Assembly: GCA_032068765.1 (NCBI GenBank)
Contig: DAMBHY010000009.1
Span: 1 to 64,000, forward strand
DNA length: 64,000 nucleotides
Source: DAMBHY01 sp032068765
GTDB taxonomy: Bacteria > Bacteroidota > Bacteroidia > Bacteroidales > Dysgonomonadaceae
Direction: 5' to 3'
The notes below the pieces were generated by a model that worked only from the letters and a program-made list of their open reading frames with translations, did no database searches and was not told the DNA's origin. Below are positions 1-9,749 of the stretch, piece by piece. Position 1 is the first letter of the stretch. Each line of letters opens with the position of its first letter. The position numbers were made by a program, and so were the translations under genes.

Positions 1-72
1 CGCACGATTTTAAAGTGTAATTCATGCGTTTCAGTACTCATTCGCACGATTTTAAAGTGTAATTCATGCGTT
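1..72. repeat. two copies of a 30-bp direct repeat, period 42
   Basis: The unit starts CGCACGATTTTAAAG and ends TTCATGCGTT; it occurs exactly at 1-30 and 43-72 with 12 unrelated bases between. The outer bases CGCA and TGCG of each unit are complementary. The array probably continues to the left of the window. Function is unknown; the 12-base gap is too short for CRISPR spacers. Confidence 0.8.
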
Positions 73-128
73 GTAATATCCAACCGCATTAATCTATTTC
101 AAAATGATAGCATTGTAACAAAATTATA

Positions 129-136
129 TACCTTTG
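129..136 (+). promoter_or_regulatory. Bacteroidota -7 box (TATACCTTTG region)
   Basis: The bases TACCTTTG fit the Bacteroidota -7 consensus TAnnTTTG. No good TTTG lies 19 bases upstream, so the -33 element is weak or absent. Its place implies transcription starts near 142 and that the next gene starts at the ATG at 167, not at the TTG at 134. Confidence 0.45.
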
Positions 137-166
137 CAAGGTAATATTAATACCAATCAGAAGTCA

Positions 167-589
167 ATGGCACTATTTTATCAATTTACAGCACAAGACA
201 TTTACAACAAAGTTACAAATGGAGATTCCAAATTGTCTCCACTTGGTCCATCACTACCAAATATCGATTCGATTTGTCCTGAGCTTCTTATTTTGTTCGG
301 ACAAAATCTGTTGAAGTATGGCAACCATTCGGCTTCATTTCATGCAGCGAAGCTGGAAGTGGAAATGATAGACCTGCGCTACGGCATTAAATTGTTGACT
401 GGCAAGAGCTATACAGAATTCACAGAAGATTTCATGGTTTTAAGAGTACGCAAAGAAGTGGGAGATTCTGTAAAATGGGGAGAACTATCCGCGAAAGCAA
501 AAGAACTCGGTTTTTCCTCTTCTGGTCTTTATCGATTTATGAAAAGCAATATGAAACGGACTCCTAGTGGATGGCATTGGAGTTATTAA
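167..589 (+). CDS. hypothetical protein, about 140 aa
   Basis: I do not recognise this protein. The reading frame opens at a TTG at 134, but that codon lies inside a -7 box, so the ATG at 167 (MALFYQFTAQD) is the better start. It is soluble and mixed alpha/beta in appearance, with no signal peptide or membrane segment. The C-terminal third (VKWGELSAKAKELG, then GLYRFMKSNMKR) looks like a small helical DNA-binding unit, but this is only an impression. It stands alone between the 42-bp tandem repeat and an IS-like remnant that begins one base after its stop codon. Codon use and a clean frame favour a real gene. Confidence 0.6.
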   Translation: MALFYQFTAQDIYNKVTNGDSKLSPLGPSLPNIDSICPELLILFGQNLLKYGNHSASFHAAKLEVEMIDLRYGIKLLTGKSYTEFTEDFMVLRVRKEVGDSVKWGELSAKAKELGFSSSGLYRFMKSNMKRTPSGWHWSY

Positions 590-590
590 A

Positions 591-760
591 AGATACTATC
601 CCAAAAAATTGTGTAAGTAAAATCAGAGGGTTTGACTTTATAGCTCAACCCTCTTGTGCAAAAAGGTCCAAAAACAGATTTAGGATTACCTCAGTCTCGG
701 ATAGATTGCGTCCACTTCTTTTAATTTTGTCTAAGAGCTAGATAGTAGATTTCATAACAA
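591..760 (+). repeat. IS-like end, left copy of a diverged direct repeat flanking the CRISPR-Cas locus
   Basis: This stretch starts GATACTATCCCAAAAAAT and continues TTGTGTAAGTAAAATC, then AGGGTTTGACTTTAT. The same order of blocks recurs at 12925-13090 on the same strand, down to AGATTTCATAACAA near the end. TTGTGTAA next to an A-rich block resembles the terminal repeats of IS256-family elements. No transposase gene remains beside it. I read it as an IS end fossil; the family assignment is from memory of the end motif only. Confidence 0.55.
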
Positions 761-986
761 AAGTCCGGACTTACTTCCTGATTTATTGCTTCTTACGCAG
801 ATTATGAGATACTCTCATTGATTAACTGTATGGAGATTTGTCTCTTAAATATCATTTAAACAATATTAAAAAAGTGATAAAATAAAAACAGTTTCGAATA
901 CATTTTTAAAAGATAAGAAATTGTGAAAAATAGTTTCTATTTTACAAGTTTAATTGTAAATTGCCATCTCAATAAACTTAATACCC
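761..986. other. intergenic region upstream of cas6
   Basis: No gene or stable hairpin is apparent. The DNA is AT-rich, with several A and T runs, and must contain the promoter of the cas operon, but I see no complete TTTG-19-TAnnTTTG pair. Confidence 0.5.
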
Positions 987-1760
987 ATGCGTTTTAAACT
1001 CAATCTAAAAATAGAAAATCAAGGAAAAGCTGAAATACCTTTTAGCTATTTGTACGAGTGTTCTGCCGTTATCTATAAAATACTTTCACGTTCAGATAAA
1101 GCTTTTGCTGCTTGGCTGCACGATAACGGCTTTGCTGCGGACAATAAGAAATTTAAACTTTTTACTTTTTCATTTTTGGATATTCCGAAATATAAGAAAT
1201 ACGGAGATAAAATTGAGATTCTTTCCGACCATATGGATTGGCAAATAAGTTTTTTGCCCGAGCGTAGTACACAGGAGTTTGTGCAAGGATTGTTTAAAGA
1301 ACAACAATTAGAAATAGGCACACGCCAAGCAAGTGTAAGATGCCGAGTACAAAATGTTTCTATGCTTCCTGAACCCAATTTTAATGAAAAAATGATTTTC
1401 AGAACCATTTCACCCGTGTGTATACAATTAAAAAGAGATGACGAAAGTTTTGAGTATATTTCTCCAGATCATCATCAGGCTGAAAAAATTTTGCGTTCAA
1501 ATGCCTTGGACAAATATAAAGCATTCTACGGCAACGATTATACGAAAACAAATTTTCCTTTTCATATGCACCTACTCTCAAAGCCCGTATCCAAACTTAT
1601 TACTGTAAAAGCTGGAACTACAGAGGAAACAAAAATAAGAGGATATCTCTTTAAGTTTATATTATATGCCCCCATTGATTTAATGAAAATAATTTATCAT
1701 GCTGGATTGGGCGGGAAGAATAGTTTGGGATTTGGCATAGTGGAAGAGGTTAATAATTAA
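987..1760 (+). CDS. cas6: CRISPR endoribonuclease Cas6
   Basis: Cas6 cuts the precursor CRISPR transcript inside each repeat, leaving a short repeat-derived 5' handle on each crRNA. The 257-residue length is usual for the family. The C-terminal glycine-rich loop is visible (HAGLGGKNSLGFGIVE, about residues 236-251), as is a typical N-terminal RAMP start (RFKLNLKIE). An N-terminal histidine of the kind used for catalysis is not obvious to me. It is the first gene of an eight-gene cas operon, 12 bases before cas8. The start ATG is the only reasonable one, directly after the AT-rich upstream region. Confidence 0.9.
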   Translation: MRFKLNLKIENQGKAEIPFSYLYECSAVIYKILSRSDKAFAAWLHDNGFAADNKKFKLFTFSFLDIPKYKKYGDKIEILSDHMDWQISFLPERSTQEFVQGLFKEQQLEIGTRQASVRCRVQNVSMLPEPNFNEKMIFRTISPVCIQLKRDDESFEYISPDHHQAEKILRSNALDKYKAFYGNDYTKTNFPFHMHLLSKPVSKLITVKAGTTEETKIRGYLFKFILYAPIDLMKIIYHAGLGGKNSLGFGIVEEVNN

Positions 1761-1772
1761 GTAAATAAAAAA

Positions 1773-3734
1773 ATGATACGAGAAATAATAAATTTTACTA
1801 AAAATATTGATGATAAGTTCAAAAAATTAGGCTCAATCCCAAAGGAAGGCTTGCATATTATATTGAATACTGTCGTAGTAGAGAATACGATTAAAATTGA
1901 TACATATAATTATCAATATGAAATCTTTTCCAAAAAACAAAAACAAAGAACAAGTGATTTCTTGAATCAATGCAAGTTACTGCAACAAAATGCTTGGTGT
2001 ATTGACACAAACAAATGCTTCGATTTACCAACTAAAGCTATTCATTCATGCTCTCCATTATGCGTTGCTTTTAAACGAGAACATATAATAGGTGGGGAAA
2101 AATACAATGAAAATAAAATTAAAAACAAACTTCAAATAGACAAAAGGTTTGAAGCATATTTTGAGAAAGCTTTTGAACTTTTAGAAAATGAAGATGATAG
2201 ACATAAATATGAAGTCTTTAAATTATTTTTTACTCAAAATGATTTTTCTTCCATTCTAAATGAAATAGAAGGAATAAACACTGTAAAAAGAGAAGAGTTG
2301 CAGCAACAAATAGATGTATTAAAAGAACAAGCCAAATCTGCAAAAGATAAAATAGAAAAAGAAGAATATAAAAATCAAATTGCTAAATTAGAGAATGATG
2401 CTATTGCATATAAAAAGTTAGATGATTCGGATTACATTATTTTTTATCTTAATGTGGCATTGGAAGATTATAAAAAATTTCATGATAAATACTTAAAGGA
2501 TAAACTATTTGTTACAGACAAATACAATACAAAACCGAATGATGATGGAGTAATTTATGGTGCAAGTAATTTTATGAATACGCTTAATGGCAATATGCCA
2601 TTTTTAATACACCAAACTGCAAGTTTTGATATTACAGGTAGAATTTCGAATATAGAAGCTCAATTGCTTAACGAGTTTCAAAATATTTTACCTAATAAGA
2701 CACTACCAAACCCCTTACCTATATTTATATATAGAGAGGAATTGCAGCAGCAAATGATAGGTATCTATAGAGAAAATGGATTCAAATTTGGGTATAAAGA
2801 AATCATTGAGAATTTATTAAAAAATTATTCTAAAGATTTGGAGAATTACTATTTGCTATATTGGGCAAACACTAAGGAGGGACTGGTTTTTAAGGATTTT
2901 GATTTTGTAAGTAAATTTGAATATTCATTGGAAGCACAAATTCAAAATTTCTTTGAAATTAAAGAAAAGGATAAAAAAGAATTGAAACATTATTCTAAAA
3001 TAAATAATGTTTTTGAATTTGAAGGAATGGTATTCAAACAATTATTACAAAATAAGGAATTAAAATTAAATTATTTCTGCGATTTAAGTAAAAAGGATTA
3101 CGAGAAAAAAGATTTAACTTTTATATCATACTCAAAATTTCGTAAGTCAGTGTACGACTTTGTGTATAAATCTCAGCGCCAGACTGTTGATGGAAATATG
3201 TTTAATGAAATGGTATTCAATAATATAAAAGATAACCTTAAAATATTTACAACTTCTAAAGATAAAAAAGAAGCTTCTAATGCTGAATATGAAATTAAAG
3301 AAATTCTAAATATTTGGTATAGTTTATATGATTTTTTTATTCCTCAAAATAATATTAATATGGCAAGTAAATTAAAAAACTATCAAGAATTTGTTGATAA
3401 TATCACAAAAGGAATCCCTGCAAAAGAAGATATTTCTGATGCAGAATTTGCTTTTGCTGCAGGACAAGTGATTTATTACATTATGGAAAAGAGCAAATCA
3501 GCAGACAACAGTTATCAATTGCTGGAGCCTTATTTGCAAAAAGCAAAATGCACAGAATTAAAACAAGCAATTGCAAATGATTTTGCTCGTTACAAACACG
3601 AAAATTTTTCTAAAAACTTTGAACGTGTTGCATCTTTTGTATTAAGTTACGAAACAGATGCAAATATAAAACATCTTTTACCCGAACTGCTTTCAGGTAT
3701 TTTCGCTAAAAATCAATTATTCAGTAATAAATAA
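1773..3734 (+). CDS. cas8b: type I-B CRISPR large subunit Cas8b (TM1802/Csh1-like)
   Basis: This is the large subunit of the type I-B Cascade complex, which recognises the PAM and positions target DNA. The call rests mainly on gene order (between cas6 and cas7) and on size, 653 aa, which fits the TM1802/Csh1 group. Sequence in this family is poorly conserved. A lysine/glutamate-rich coiled coil occupies about residues 170-210. A CSPLC cysteine pair near residue 91-95 could be part of a metal site. The C-terminal 120 residues, helical and with DISDAEFAFAAGQVIYYI, resemble the helical bundle that acts as a small subunit in I-B systems. It is 11 bases upstream of cas7. Confidence 0.8.
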   Translation: MIREIINFTKNIDDKFKKLGSIPKEGLHIILNTVVVENTIKIDTYNYQYEIFSKKQKQRTSDFLNQCKLLQQNAWCIDTNKCFDLPTKAIHSCSPLCVAFKREHIIGGEKYNENKIKNKLQIDKRFEAYFEKAFELLENEDDRHKYEVFKLFFTQNDFSSILNEIEGINTVKREELQQQIDVLKEQAKSAKDKIEKEEYKNQIAKLENDAIAYKKLDDSDYIIFYLNVALEDYKKFHDKYLKDKLFVTDKYNTKPNDDGVIYGASNFMNTLNGNMPFLIHQTASFDITGRISNIEAQLLNEFQNILPNKTLPNPLPIFIYREELQQQMIGIYRENGFKFGYKEIIENLLKNYSKDLENYYLLYWANTKEGLVFKDFDFVSKFEYSLEAQIQNFFEIKEKDKKELKHYSKINNVFEFEGMVFKQLLQNKELKLNYFCDLSKKDYEKKDLTFISYSKFRKSVYDFVYKSQRQTVDGNMFNEMVFNNIKDNLKIFTTSKDKKEASNAEYEIKEILNIWYSLYDFFIPQNNINMASKLKNYQEFVDNITKGIPAKEDISDAEFAFAAGQVIYYIMEKSKSADNSYQLLEPYLQKAKCTELKQAIANDFARYKHENFSKNFERVASFVLSYETDANIKHLLPELLSGIFAKNQLFSNK

Positions 3735-3745
3735 ATTAAAAAATT

Positions 3746-4660
3746 ATGGCTAATAAATTCTCAAATCGTGTGTATGGCTGTGCCATCATCAAATCCTTGA
3801 ACTCAAACTACAATGCCGATTTCTCTGGTCAACCTCGAAAACTTCCTAACGGAATAGTATATGCGACAGATAAAGCACTAAAATATTCGGTAAGAAATTA
3901 TTGGAAAAACGCTTTAAATGAAAATGTATTTTATTTTAAGTCTCTTACGGAAACCATGTCTCCTCGCTCGTTAGACGAAACTTACGGAAAATATTTTGGG
4001 AAATTTGAAAATACAGATAAGGCAAAGTTAAGACTGGAAGTACTTAAAAATATATTATCATGCATAGATGTTCGTTTGTTTGGAGGAACTTATGCCGGAA
4101 AAACAAATATTTCTATTCATGGAACATGCCAAATAACTCATGGCGTAAATCGTTTTGGAGAAAATGTAATATATTCTGAACAAATTATGTCTCCTTTTAG
4201 AAATTCAAATGAAGGAAATATCGAAAGCACAATGACCTCACTTGGTTTGCAATCTAAGTTGGAAGAAGGACACTATGTACACCATTTTTCCATTAATCCA
4301 AAAAATATTGAAGATGATGTAGAGAGAGTCAATACAGAAGGACTTACCAATAATGATATTGCAAAGTTAAAAGAGGGACTGAGAAAAGGAGCTACTTATT
4401 ATGATTCTGCTGCTAAGTCGGGCACCGAAAATGAACTTTTGCTTTGGATACAATTAAAACCTGATTCTAAAATAGTTTTACCTTCTTTCGTTGAATTAGT
4501 TGAAGTAAACGATAAAAAAGAAATTGATTTGCAAAAAATAAAATTTCTTTTGGAACAATCACACGTAAAGCCTGAAATAGAAACAATAGAATTATATTAT
4601 AATAAAGCAATTACAAAGGTAATTAACGAACCGAATGATAGTAAATTTATAGAGATATAG
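3746..4660 (+). CDS. cas7: type I-B Cascade backbone protein Cas7 (Csh2 type)
   Basis: Cas7 polymerises along the crRNA spacer to form the backbone of Cascade. The 304-aa protein starts with the RAMP strand (NRVYGCAIIKSLNSN) and contains DVRLFGGTYA followed by ISIHGTCQITHGVNRF (about residues 109-136), the hallmark region of Csh2/DevR proteins. The segment KEGLRKGATYYDSAAKSG is also typical. It lies between cas8b and cas5 in the expected order, with 35 bases before cas5. The family call is confident; the exact profile (Csh2) is recalled, not searched. Confidence 0.9.
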   Translation: MANKFSNRVYGCAIIKSLNSNYNADFSGQPRKLPNGIVYATDKALKYSVRNYWKNALNENVFYFKSLTETMSPRSLDETYGKYFGKFENTDKAKLRLEVLKNILSCIDVRLFGGTYAGKTNISIHGTCQITHGVNRFGENVIYSEQIMSPFRNSNEGNIESTMTSLGLQSKLEEGHYVHHFSINPKNIEDDVERVNTEGLTNNDIAKLKEGLRKGATYYDSAAKSGTENELLLWIQLKPDSKIVLPSFVELVEVNDKKEIDLQKIKFLLEQSHVKPEIETIELYYNKAITKVINEPNDSKFIEI

Positions 4661-4695
4661 TTAGTATTTAATAACCATTTAAAGTTTTATTAAAT

Positions 4696-5466
4696 ATGGA
4701 AAAACTTATTTCAATAAATTTAAAGGCTGACTTTGGCTTTTTCCGACAACCTGAGACAAACAACACGATAAACTTATCGTATAACATCATCCACAAGCCT
4801 GCTCTTTTGGGTATATTTGGAGCAGTTGTTGGTTTGGAAGGTTATACAGAAAAGGGAAAGTTACCCAAATATTATGAAATTTTCAAGGATATAAAGGTTG
4901 GTGTGCAGCCTTTAGAAGACGAAAAGGGAAATTTTCAGAAAACTAATATTAAATATTCTAATACAGTAGGTTATGCTAATAAAGGTTCAAATTTTCTTAC
5001 AGAAGAAATTACCTTGATTAAGCCACAATATAGAGTTTTCATATTGTTAGATACCAACAATGAATATCACAATAAGTTACATATTTATTTGTCTGAAGGG
5101 AAGAGTGAATTTATACCATATTTTGGGAAAAATGAATTTTTTGCATGGTGGGAGAAAGATGATTTTAAAGAATATGATTTTGAAACACATAAAGATATTA
5201 ATGAGAGCATTGAAATTAGAACAATATTTTTAAAAGACTTCCTTTTACGAGAAAATGCTGAAGTGCCAGAGCCTGATATTTTCTCTGGTCAAGATATTGA
5301 TGTTCCTTTTATGTATTTTGAAAGATTACCTAAGGATTTTGATTTAGAATTAATGCAGTATGATTTAGGAGAATATGTTTTTTCGTCGTATTTGATTAAG
5401 AATGCAAATAATTTAAAGAATCTTTATTATTTAAAAGCAGAAGACTATTATGTCCAATTGTTATAA
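4696..5466 (+). CDS. cas5: Cascade subunit Cas5 (type I-B)
   Basis: Cas5 holds the 5' handle of the crRNA in Cascade. The 256-aa protein begins with a RAMP strand (LISINLKADFGFFRQPET) and has the conserved KPALLGIFGAVVGLEGY stretch (about residues 34-50), which is typical of Cas5h/Cas5b. The C-terminal half is acidic and tyrosine-rich. Its last 17 bases overlap the start of cas3, so translation of the two is probably coupled. Confidence 0.88.
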   Translation: MEKLISINLKADFGFFRQPETNNTINLSYNIIHKPALLGIFGAVVGLEGYTEKGKLPKYYEIFKDIKVGVQPLEDEKGNFQKTNIKYSNTVGYANKGSNFLTEEITLIKPQYRVFILLDTNNEYHNKLHIYLSEGKSEFIPYFGKNEFFAWWEKDDFKEYDFETHKDINESIEIRTIFLKDFLLRENAEVPEPDIFSGQDIDVPFMYFERLPKDFDLELMQYDLGEYVFSSYLIKNANNLKNLYYLKAEDYYVQLL

Positions 5467-8227
5467 ATCAATCGACAAGCTTATAGAAGAGCGCGATAGT
5501 ATTAATAATAATTTAAAGAATGCACAAAATTACTATGCTCATACCCCGGGTGTAAATTCATTGAATTCTCACCCGGAACTTTTAAATGAACATATAAATT
5601 TAGTACTTTCATATGCAAAAAAATTAGTTGAAGCTCATCAATTAGATAGGATAATAGACAAATTAATTGATGAATACTTATTAGAACAAAAAATTGAAGA
5701 AAAGTTGCTTGGGGAGTTTCTAAAAACTCTTTTTGTTGATGTTATTGCATTTCATGACTACGGAAAAGTTAATGAGAATTTTCAAGCAAGTCCTCAAAAA
5801 ATGAATAACCCATTTTTTAGAGATAAAGGATTAACAAATAGTCCTATAGGAACCAACCATTCTCTTTTAGGAGCTTTTATTTTTATTTCAAAGGAATTGA
5901 ATGAAGTAGAACAACTTTTTCCTAAACAGCAAAGGGGAACAGGAATTTCTATGGTGCTTACTTTTTCATACAATATAATTAAACATCATTCGAAATGGCT
6001 AAATGATGAATTTGTTAATGAAATAAGTTTTAATGACACTGCAGAATTTTTTGAAAAATATTTATGTAACTACGGTATAAAAGCGAATTCTAATATTACA
6101 AAAATACTATCTGATACAAAAAATATTTTTGCTTACCCAGCTTTCAGCAAATATATTAGTTCCTTTAGTTTATATTCTCTTTTGCGTTTAAATTATTCTA
6201 TTCTAACAGCTTCCGATTACCTTGCAACCAATGAGTATCAGAATAGTTTTGAGATAGAAGATTTTGGCACTCTAACTCCGCAAAGGATAGACGAGATATT
6301 CGAATATGTTTCCAATAACAAATGGTTTAATAAAGATTTAGGAAAAATAAATTATAACAAAGCAACCTACGAAAGTTTAGACAAAACTATCGAAAGGTTA
6401 CCTTTAGAAGAAAGTGGTAACAACCTAAATATTCTTCGCCAAAGAATGGCAATAGAAGTAATAAATAACATACGAGAAAATCTTAAATCCAATCTGTTTT
6501 ATATTGAAGCGCCTACTGGAGGTGGAAAAACAAATTTATCGTTATTAGCGACACTTGAACTTTTAAAAGCATATAAAGGCTCTTTGAACAAGGTATTTTA
6601 TGTTTTCCCCTTTACTACTTTAATAACGCAGACATATAAGTCTGTAAAGGAAATATTTGGCTTAAAGGAAAACGAAATTATAGAAATACATTCAAAAGCT
6701 GGTTTGAAATCAAAAGATAGATCAGATGATGAATATGGGAAAAACAAAATTAATTATATTGATAATCTTTTTGTAAACTACCCATTCTGTATGCTTTCTC
6801 ACGTTAAGTTTTTTGATATACTAAAAACAAACCAAAAAGAATGTAATTACCTTTTACATAGGCTTGCCAACTCTATTATCGTAATAGATGAACTTCAGTC
6901 TTATAATCCTGAACACTGGGATAAACTGATCTATTTTATTAAAAAACATGCATCTCTTTACAACATTAAGTTTATACTTATGTCTGCTACTTTGCCTAAA
7001 TTAAGCAAATTAAATATTTTGAAAAATGAGATAAATGATATTATATATTTATTGCCTAATGCTAAAAAGATTTATTATCAAAACCCAAACTTTTGTAATA
7101 GGGTAAATTTTAAATTTGACTTACTTGAAAATAAAAATATTTCATTAAAAAATATAGCCGATTTACTGCTTTCAGAATCTATTGATTACAGTAATAAAGA
7201 TTTTGGAAAAGCAAAACCCAAAGGAAGTGTATATACAATTATTGAATTTATTTTTAAGAAAACAGCATCAGAATTTTATAATATAGTAAAAGAAAATAAT
7301 ACTTTCTTTGATGAAATATATTTACTATCGGGTACAATTTTAGAACATAGACGAAGAGAAATAATTAATTCATTAAAAAATCCAACCACTAGAAAAAAGA
7401 AAATACTCCTTATATCAACCCAAGTTGTGGAAGCTGGTGTAGACATTGATATGGATTTAGGATTTAAAGATATCTCATTAGTTGACAGTGATGAGCAATT
7501 AGCTGGACGAATTAATAGAAATATAAACAAAAAGGATTGCAAACTTTTTTTGTTTAATTACAATAAGGAAGAACTTATTTATGGCAACGATAAACGGTTG
7601 GAAATAACAAGGCAGAAAATCTCAAACGAGCAATATCAACACATTCTTCAATCAAAAGACTTTGACCTGCTCTATGATTTAGTAATAAATGACAAAAATA
7701 ATTGGAATTCAACCTCTATGGCTGTGGGTTTTGAAGAATACGAACAAAAAATTAAAGAGTTGAAATTTGATTCTGTTAATAAAGATTTTAAATTAATTGA
7801 ACGAGAAAACATATCTTGCTTTGTTCCATTAGACATTCCTGTTAAAATTAATGGAACTACTGATAACAGTGTAGATTATATATTCTCAGATAGCGATTTG
7901 ATTTTCTTACAGAAAAATAATATTTATCCAAATCAATACCAAAAGATTAACGGCAAAGAGGTATTTGATTTATACATTAATATAATCAAAAATAAAGTAA
8001 GCTTTACAGAACAGAAAGTTAAAGTGAAAATGCTACAAGGGATCATGTCAAAATTTGTTTTTTCTTTATTTGCGTCTTCTAAAATTGAAAAACAAATTAT
8101 CTTATTTTCAAATGAAGAAAAAAGTGAATATGGATATAGATACCTTAATAGATGGAAAGAATTTTATGATATAAATTTTGGCATGGACGATAAGATATTT
8201 TATAGTAATGAAACTCAATTTTTATAA
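5450..8227 (+). CDS. cas3: Cas3 HD nuclease-helicase
   Basis: Cas3 is recruited by Cascade and degrades the displaced DNA strand. The 925-aa protein has an N-terminal HD nuclease domain: HINLVLSYAKKL near residue 48, FHDYGKVNENF near residue 104, and HHSKW near 184. A superfamily 2 helicase follows: Walker A EAPTGGGKTNL near 354, DELQ box VIDELQSY near 477, MSATLPK near 508, and motif VI AGRINRN near 684. Both activities therefore look intact, in the usual I-B arrangement of a single chain. It overlaps cas5 by 17 bases, and its stop overlaps the cas4 start as TAATG. The N-terminal end MSNCYKSIDKLIEERD is preceded by a plausible coupling with cas5. Confidence 0.93.
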   Translation: MSNCYKSIDKLIEERDSINNNLKNAQNYYAHTPGVNSLNSHPELLNEHINLVLSYAKKLVEAHQLDRIIDKLIDEYLLEQKIEEKLLGEFLKTLFVDVIAFHDYGKVNENFQASPQKMNNPFFRDKGLTNSPIGTNHSLLGAFIFISKELNEVEQLFPKQQRGTGISMVLTFSYNIIKHHSKWLNDEFVNEISFNDTAEFFEKYLCNYGIKANSNITKILSDTKNIFAYPAFSKYISSFSLYSLLRLNYSILTASDYLATNEYQNSFEIEDFGTLTPQRIDEIFEYVSNNKWFNKDLGKINYNKATYESLDKTIERLPLEESGNNLNILRQRMAIEVINNIRENLKSNLFYIEAPTGGGKTNLSLLATLELLKAYKGSLNKVFYVFPFTTLITQTYKSVKEIFGLKENEIIEIHSKAGLKSKDRSDDEYGKNKINYIDNLFVNYPFCMLSHVKFFDILKTNQKECNYLLHRLANSIIVIDELQSYNPEHWDKLIYFIKKHASLYNIKFILMSATLPKLSKLNILKNEINDIIYLLPNAKKIYYQNPNFCNRVNFKFDLLENKNISLKNIADLLLSESIDYSNKDFGKAKPKGSVYTIIEFIFKKTASEFYNIVKENNTFFDEIYLLSGTILEHRRREIINSLKNPTTRKKKILLISTQVVEAGVDIDMDLGFKDISLVDSDEQLAGRINRNINKKDCKLFLFNYNKEELIYGNDKRLEITRQKISNEQYQHILQSKDFDLLYDLVINDKNNWNSTSMAVGFEEYEQKIKELKFDSVNKDFKLIERENISCFVPLDIPVKINGTTDNSVDYIFSDSDLIFLQKNNIYPNQYQKINGKEVFDLYINIIKNKVSFTEQKVKVKMLQGIMSKFVFSLFASSKIEKQIILFSNEEKSEYGYRYLNRWKEFYDINFGMDDKIFYSNETQFL

Positions 8228-8736
8228 TGCATATAACAGCCACACATTTTAATTTGTACAATGTTTGCAAGCGAGAACTTTGGTTGCATGCAAATGAAAT
8301 TCGTATGGAACACACTTCTGATGCGGTGTACGACGGGAAACTGATACACGAAACAGCCTATCCGCAGCGTGCAGAACGTTATGAGGAATTGGAAGTTGAT
8401 GGGTGCAAGATTGACTATTACGACGCACGAAACAAGATAATTCACGAAATAAAGCGTTCAGACAAAATAGAGCAAGCGCACGAGTGGCAGGTAAAATACT
8501 ACATCTATGTGTTAGAGCATAATGGAGTGACTGGCGTAACGGGACTACTGGAATATCCTACGTTGCGGCGTACTTCGCAGGTGCTTCTAACGGAGGAAGA
8601 CAGAAAAGAGATTGAAATGATGAAAAAAGACATTGACAGCATTATTCATTCAGAAAAGTGTCCAGCACGTATTCAGTCAAAAATTTGCAAAAGTTGTAGC
8701 TATTACGATTTTTGCTATGTGGAGGAGAAACTATGA
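8227..8736 (+). CDS. cas4: Cas4 RecB-like exonuclease
   Basis: Cas4 acts with Cas1-Cas2 in spacer acquisition, selecting and trimming prespacers with the correct PAM. At 169 aa it has the usual size. Residues seen: N-terminal cysteine CKRELW (about 13-18), the nuclease motif HEIKRSDKIE (about 73-82), and the C-terminal cysteine cluster C-P-A...CKSCSYYDFC (about 139-165) that binds an Fe-S cluster. The ATG overlaps the cas3 stop by one base, and its TGA overlaps the cas1 ATG. Confidence 0.93.
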   Translation: MHITATHFNLYNVCKRELWLHANEIRMEHTSDAVYDGKLIHETAYPQRAERYEELEVDGCKIDYYDARNKIIHEIKRSDKIEQAHEWQVKYYIYVLEHNGVTGVTGLLEYPTLRRTSQVLLTEEDRKEIEMMKKDIDSIIHSEKCPARIQSKICKSCSYYDFCYVEEKL

Positions 8737-9749
8737 AAAAAACATACTATCTTTTAAATCCGGGAACACTCCAACGCAAAGACAACACGCTGCGTTTTGT
8801 GCCCATTGAGGAGGACGAAAATGGACACGAACGCAAAGGACAGCCACGTTATATCCCCGTGGAGGATATTGCAGAGTTTTACGTTTTCGGTTCGCTAAAC
8901 GCTAATAGTGCTTTATATAATTTTTTGGGTCAAAAAGATATTTCCGTACATTTTTTTGACTATTATGAAAATTATACCGGTTCGTTTATGCCAAAGGATG
9001 ATCTGCTATCAGGTAAAATGTTATTAGCACAAACTTCAGCATATCAAAACAAATATAAGAGAGTTGCTATAGCACGTAAATTCGTGGAAGGTGCATCATA
9101 TAATATGCAGAAAAACTTACGTTATTACAATAATCGAGGTAAAAGCATGGAGATATTGCTCGAACAAATTGAAATGTATACAGCCAATCTTTCACAAGCA
9201 AATACTGTAGAGGAAGTAATGGGGCTGGAAGGCAATATTCGACAAACCTATTATAGTGGTTTTAATTTGATTATCAATAATTATGCAATGAACGGACGCA
9301 GCAAACAACCTCCTAAAAACGAGATAAATGCACTTATTTCATTTGGGAATATGATGTGTTATACACAATGTCTTCGTGCGATTCATCAAACGCAGTTAAA
9401 TCCGACAATCAGCTATTTACATACACCCGGCGAACGACGCTATTCTTTATCTTTAGATATTTCAGAAATTTTTAAACCCATATTGGTGGACAGAGTGATA
9501 TTCAAACTTATGAATAAAAAGGAGATACAAGCAAAACATTTTGACAGCAAATTAAATCGCTGCCTTCTTAACACTTCTGGAAAAAAGATTTTTGTAAAAA
9601 GTTTTGAAGACAGACTTACAGAAACCATACAGCACCGCGCACTAAAAAGAAAAGTAAGCTACAAGCACTTGATAAAACTTGAATGTTATAAATTGTGCAA
9701 ACATTTGTTGGGAATAGAAGAATATAAACCTTTTAAAATGTGGTGGTAG
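8733..9749 (+). CDS. cas1: Cas1 integrase
   Basis: Cas1 is the catalytic subunit of the Cas1-Cas2 spacer integrase. I place the start at the ATG of MKKTYYLLNPGTLQRK, preceded by a strong GGAGGAG ribosome site at 8721-8727 and overlapping the cas4 stop as ATGA; a longer frame from 8712 adds seven residues and lies before that site. Catalytic residues are visible: Glu in GLEGNIRQTYY (about residue 163), His in LHTPGERRYSL (about 227), and Asp in LSLDISEIFKPILVDRVIF (about 238-250). The length of 338 aa fits the type I-B subfamily. The stop codon directly abuts the cas2 start. Confidence 0.95.
   Translation: MKKTYYLLNPGTLQRKDNTLRFVPIEEDENGHERKGQPRYIPVEDIAEFYVFGSLNANSALYNFLGQKDISVHFFDYYENYTGSFMPKDDLLSGKMLLAQTSAYQNKYKRVAIARKFVEGASYNMQKNLRYYNNRGKSMEILLEQIEMYTANLSQANTVEEVMGLEGNIRQTYYSGFNLIINNYAMNGRSKQPPKNEINALISFGNMMCYTQCLRAIHQTQLNPTISYLHTPGERRYSLSLDISEIFKPILVDRVIFKLMNKKEIQAKHFDSKLNRCLLNTSGKKIFVKSFEDRLTETIQHRALKRKVSYKHLIKLECYKLCKHLLGIEEYKPFKMWW

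Noticed and set aside
1..72. Second CRISPR array at the left edge
   Set aside because: The gap between copies is only 12 bases and just two copies are visible; CRISPR spacers are much longer.
134..166. TTG start for the first gene
   Set aside because: It overlaps the -7 box TACCTTTG; the ATG at 167 fits better.
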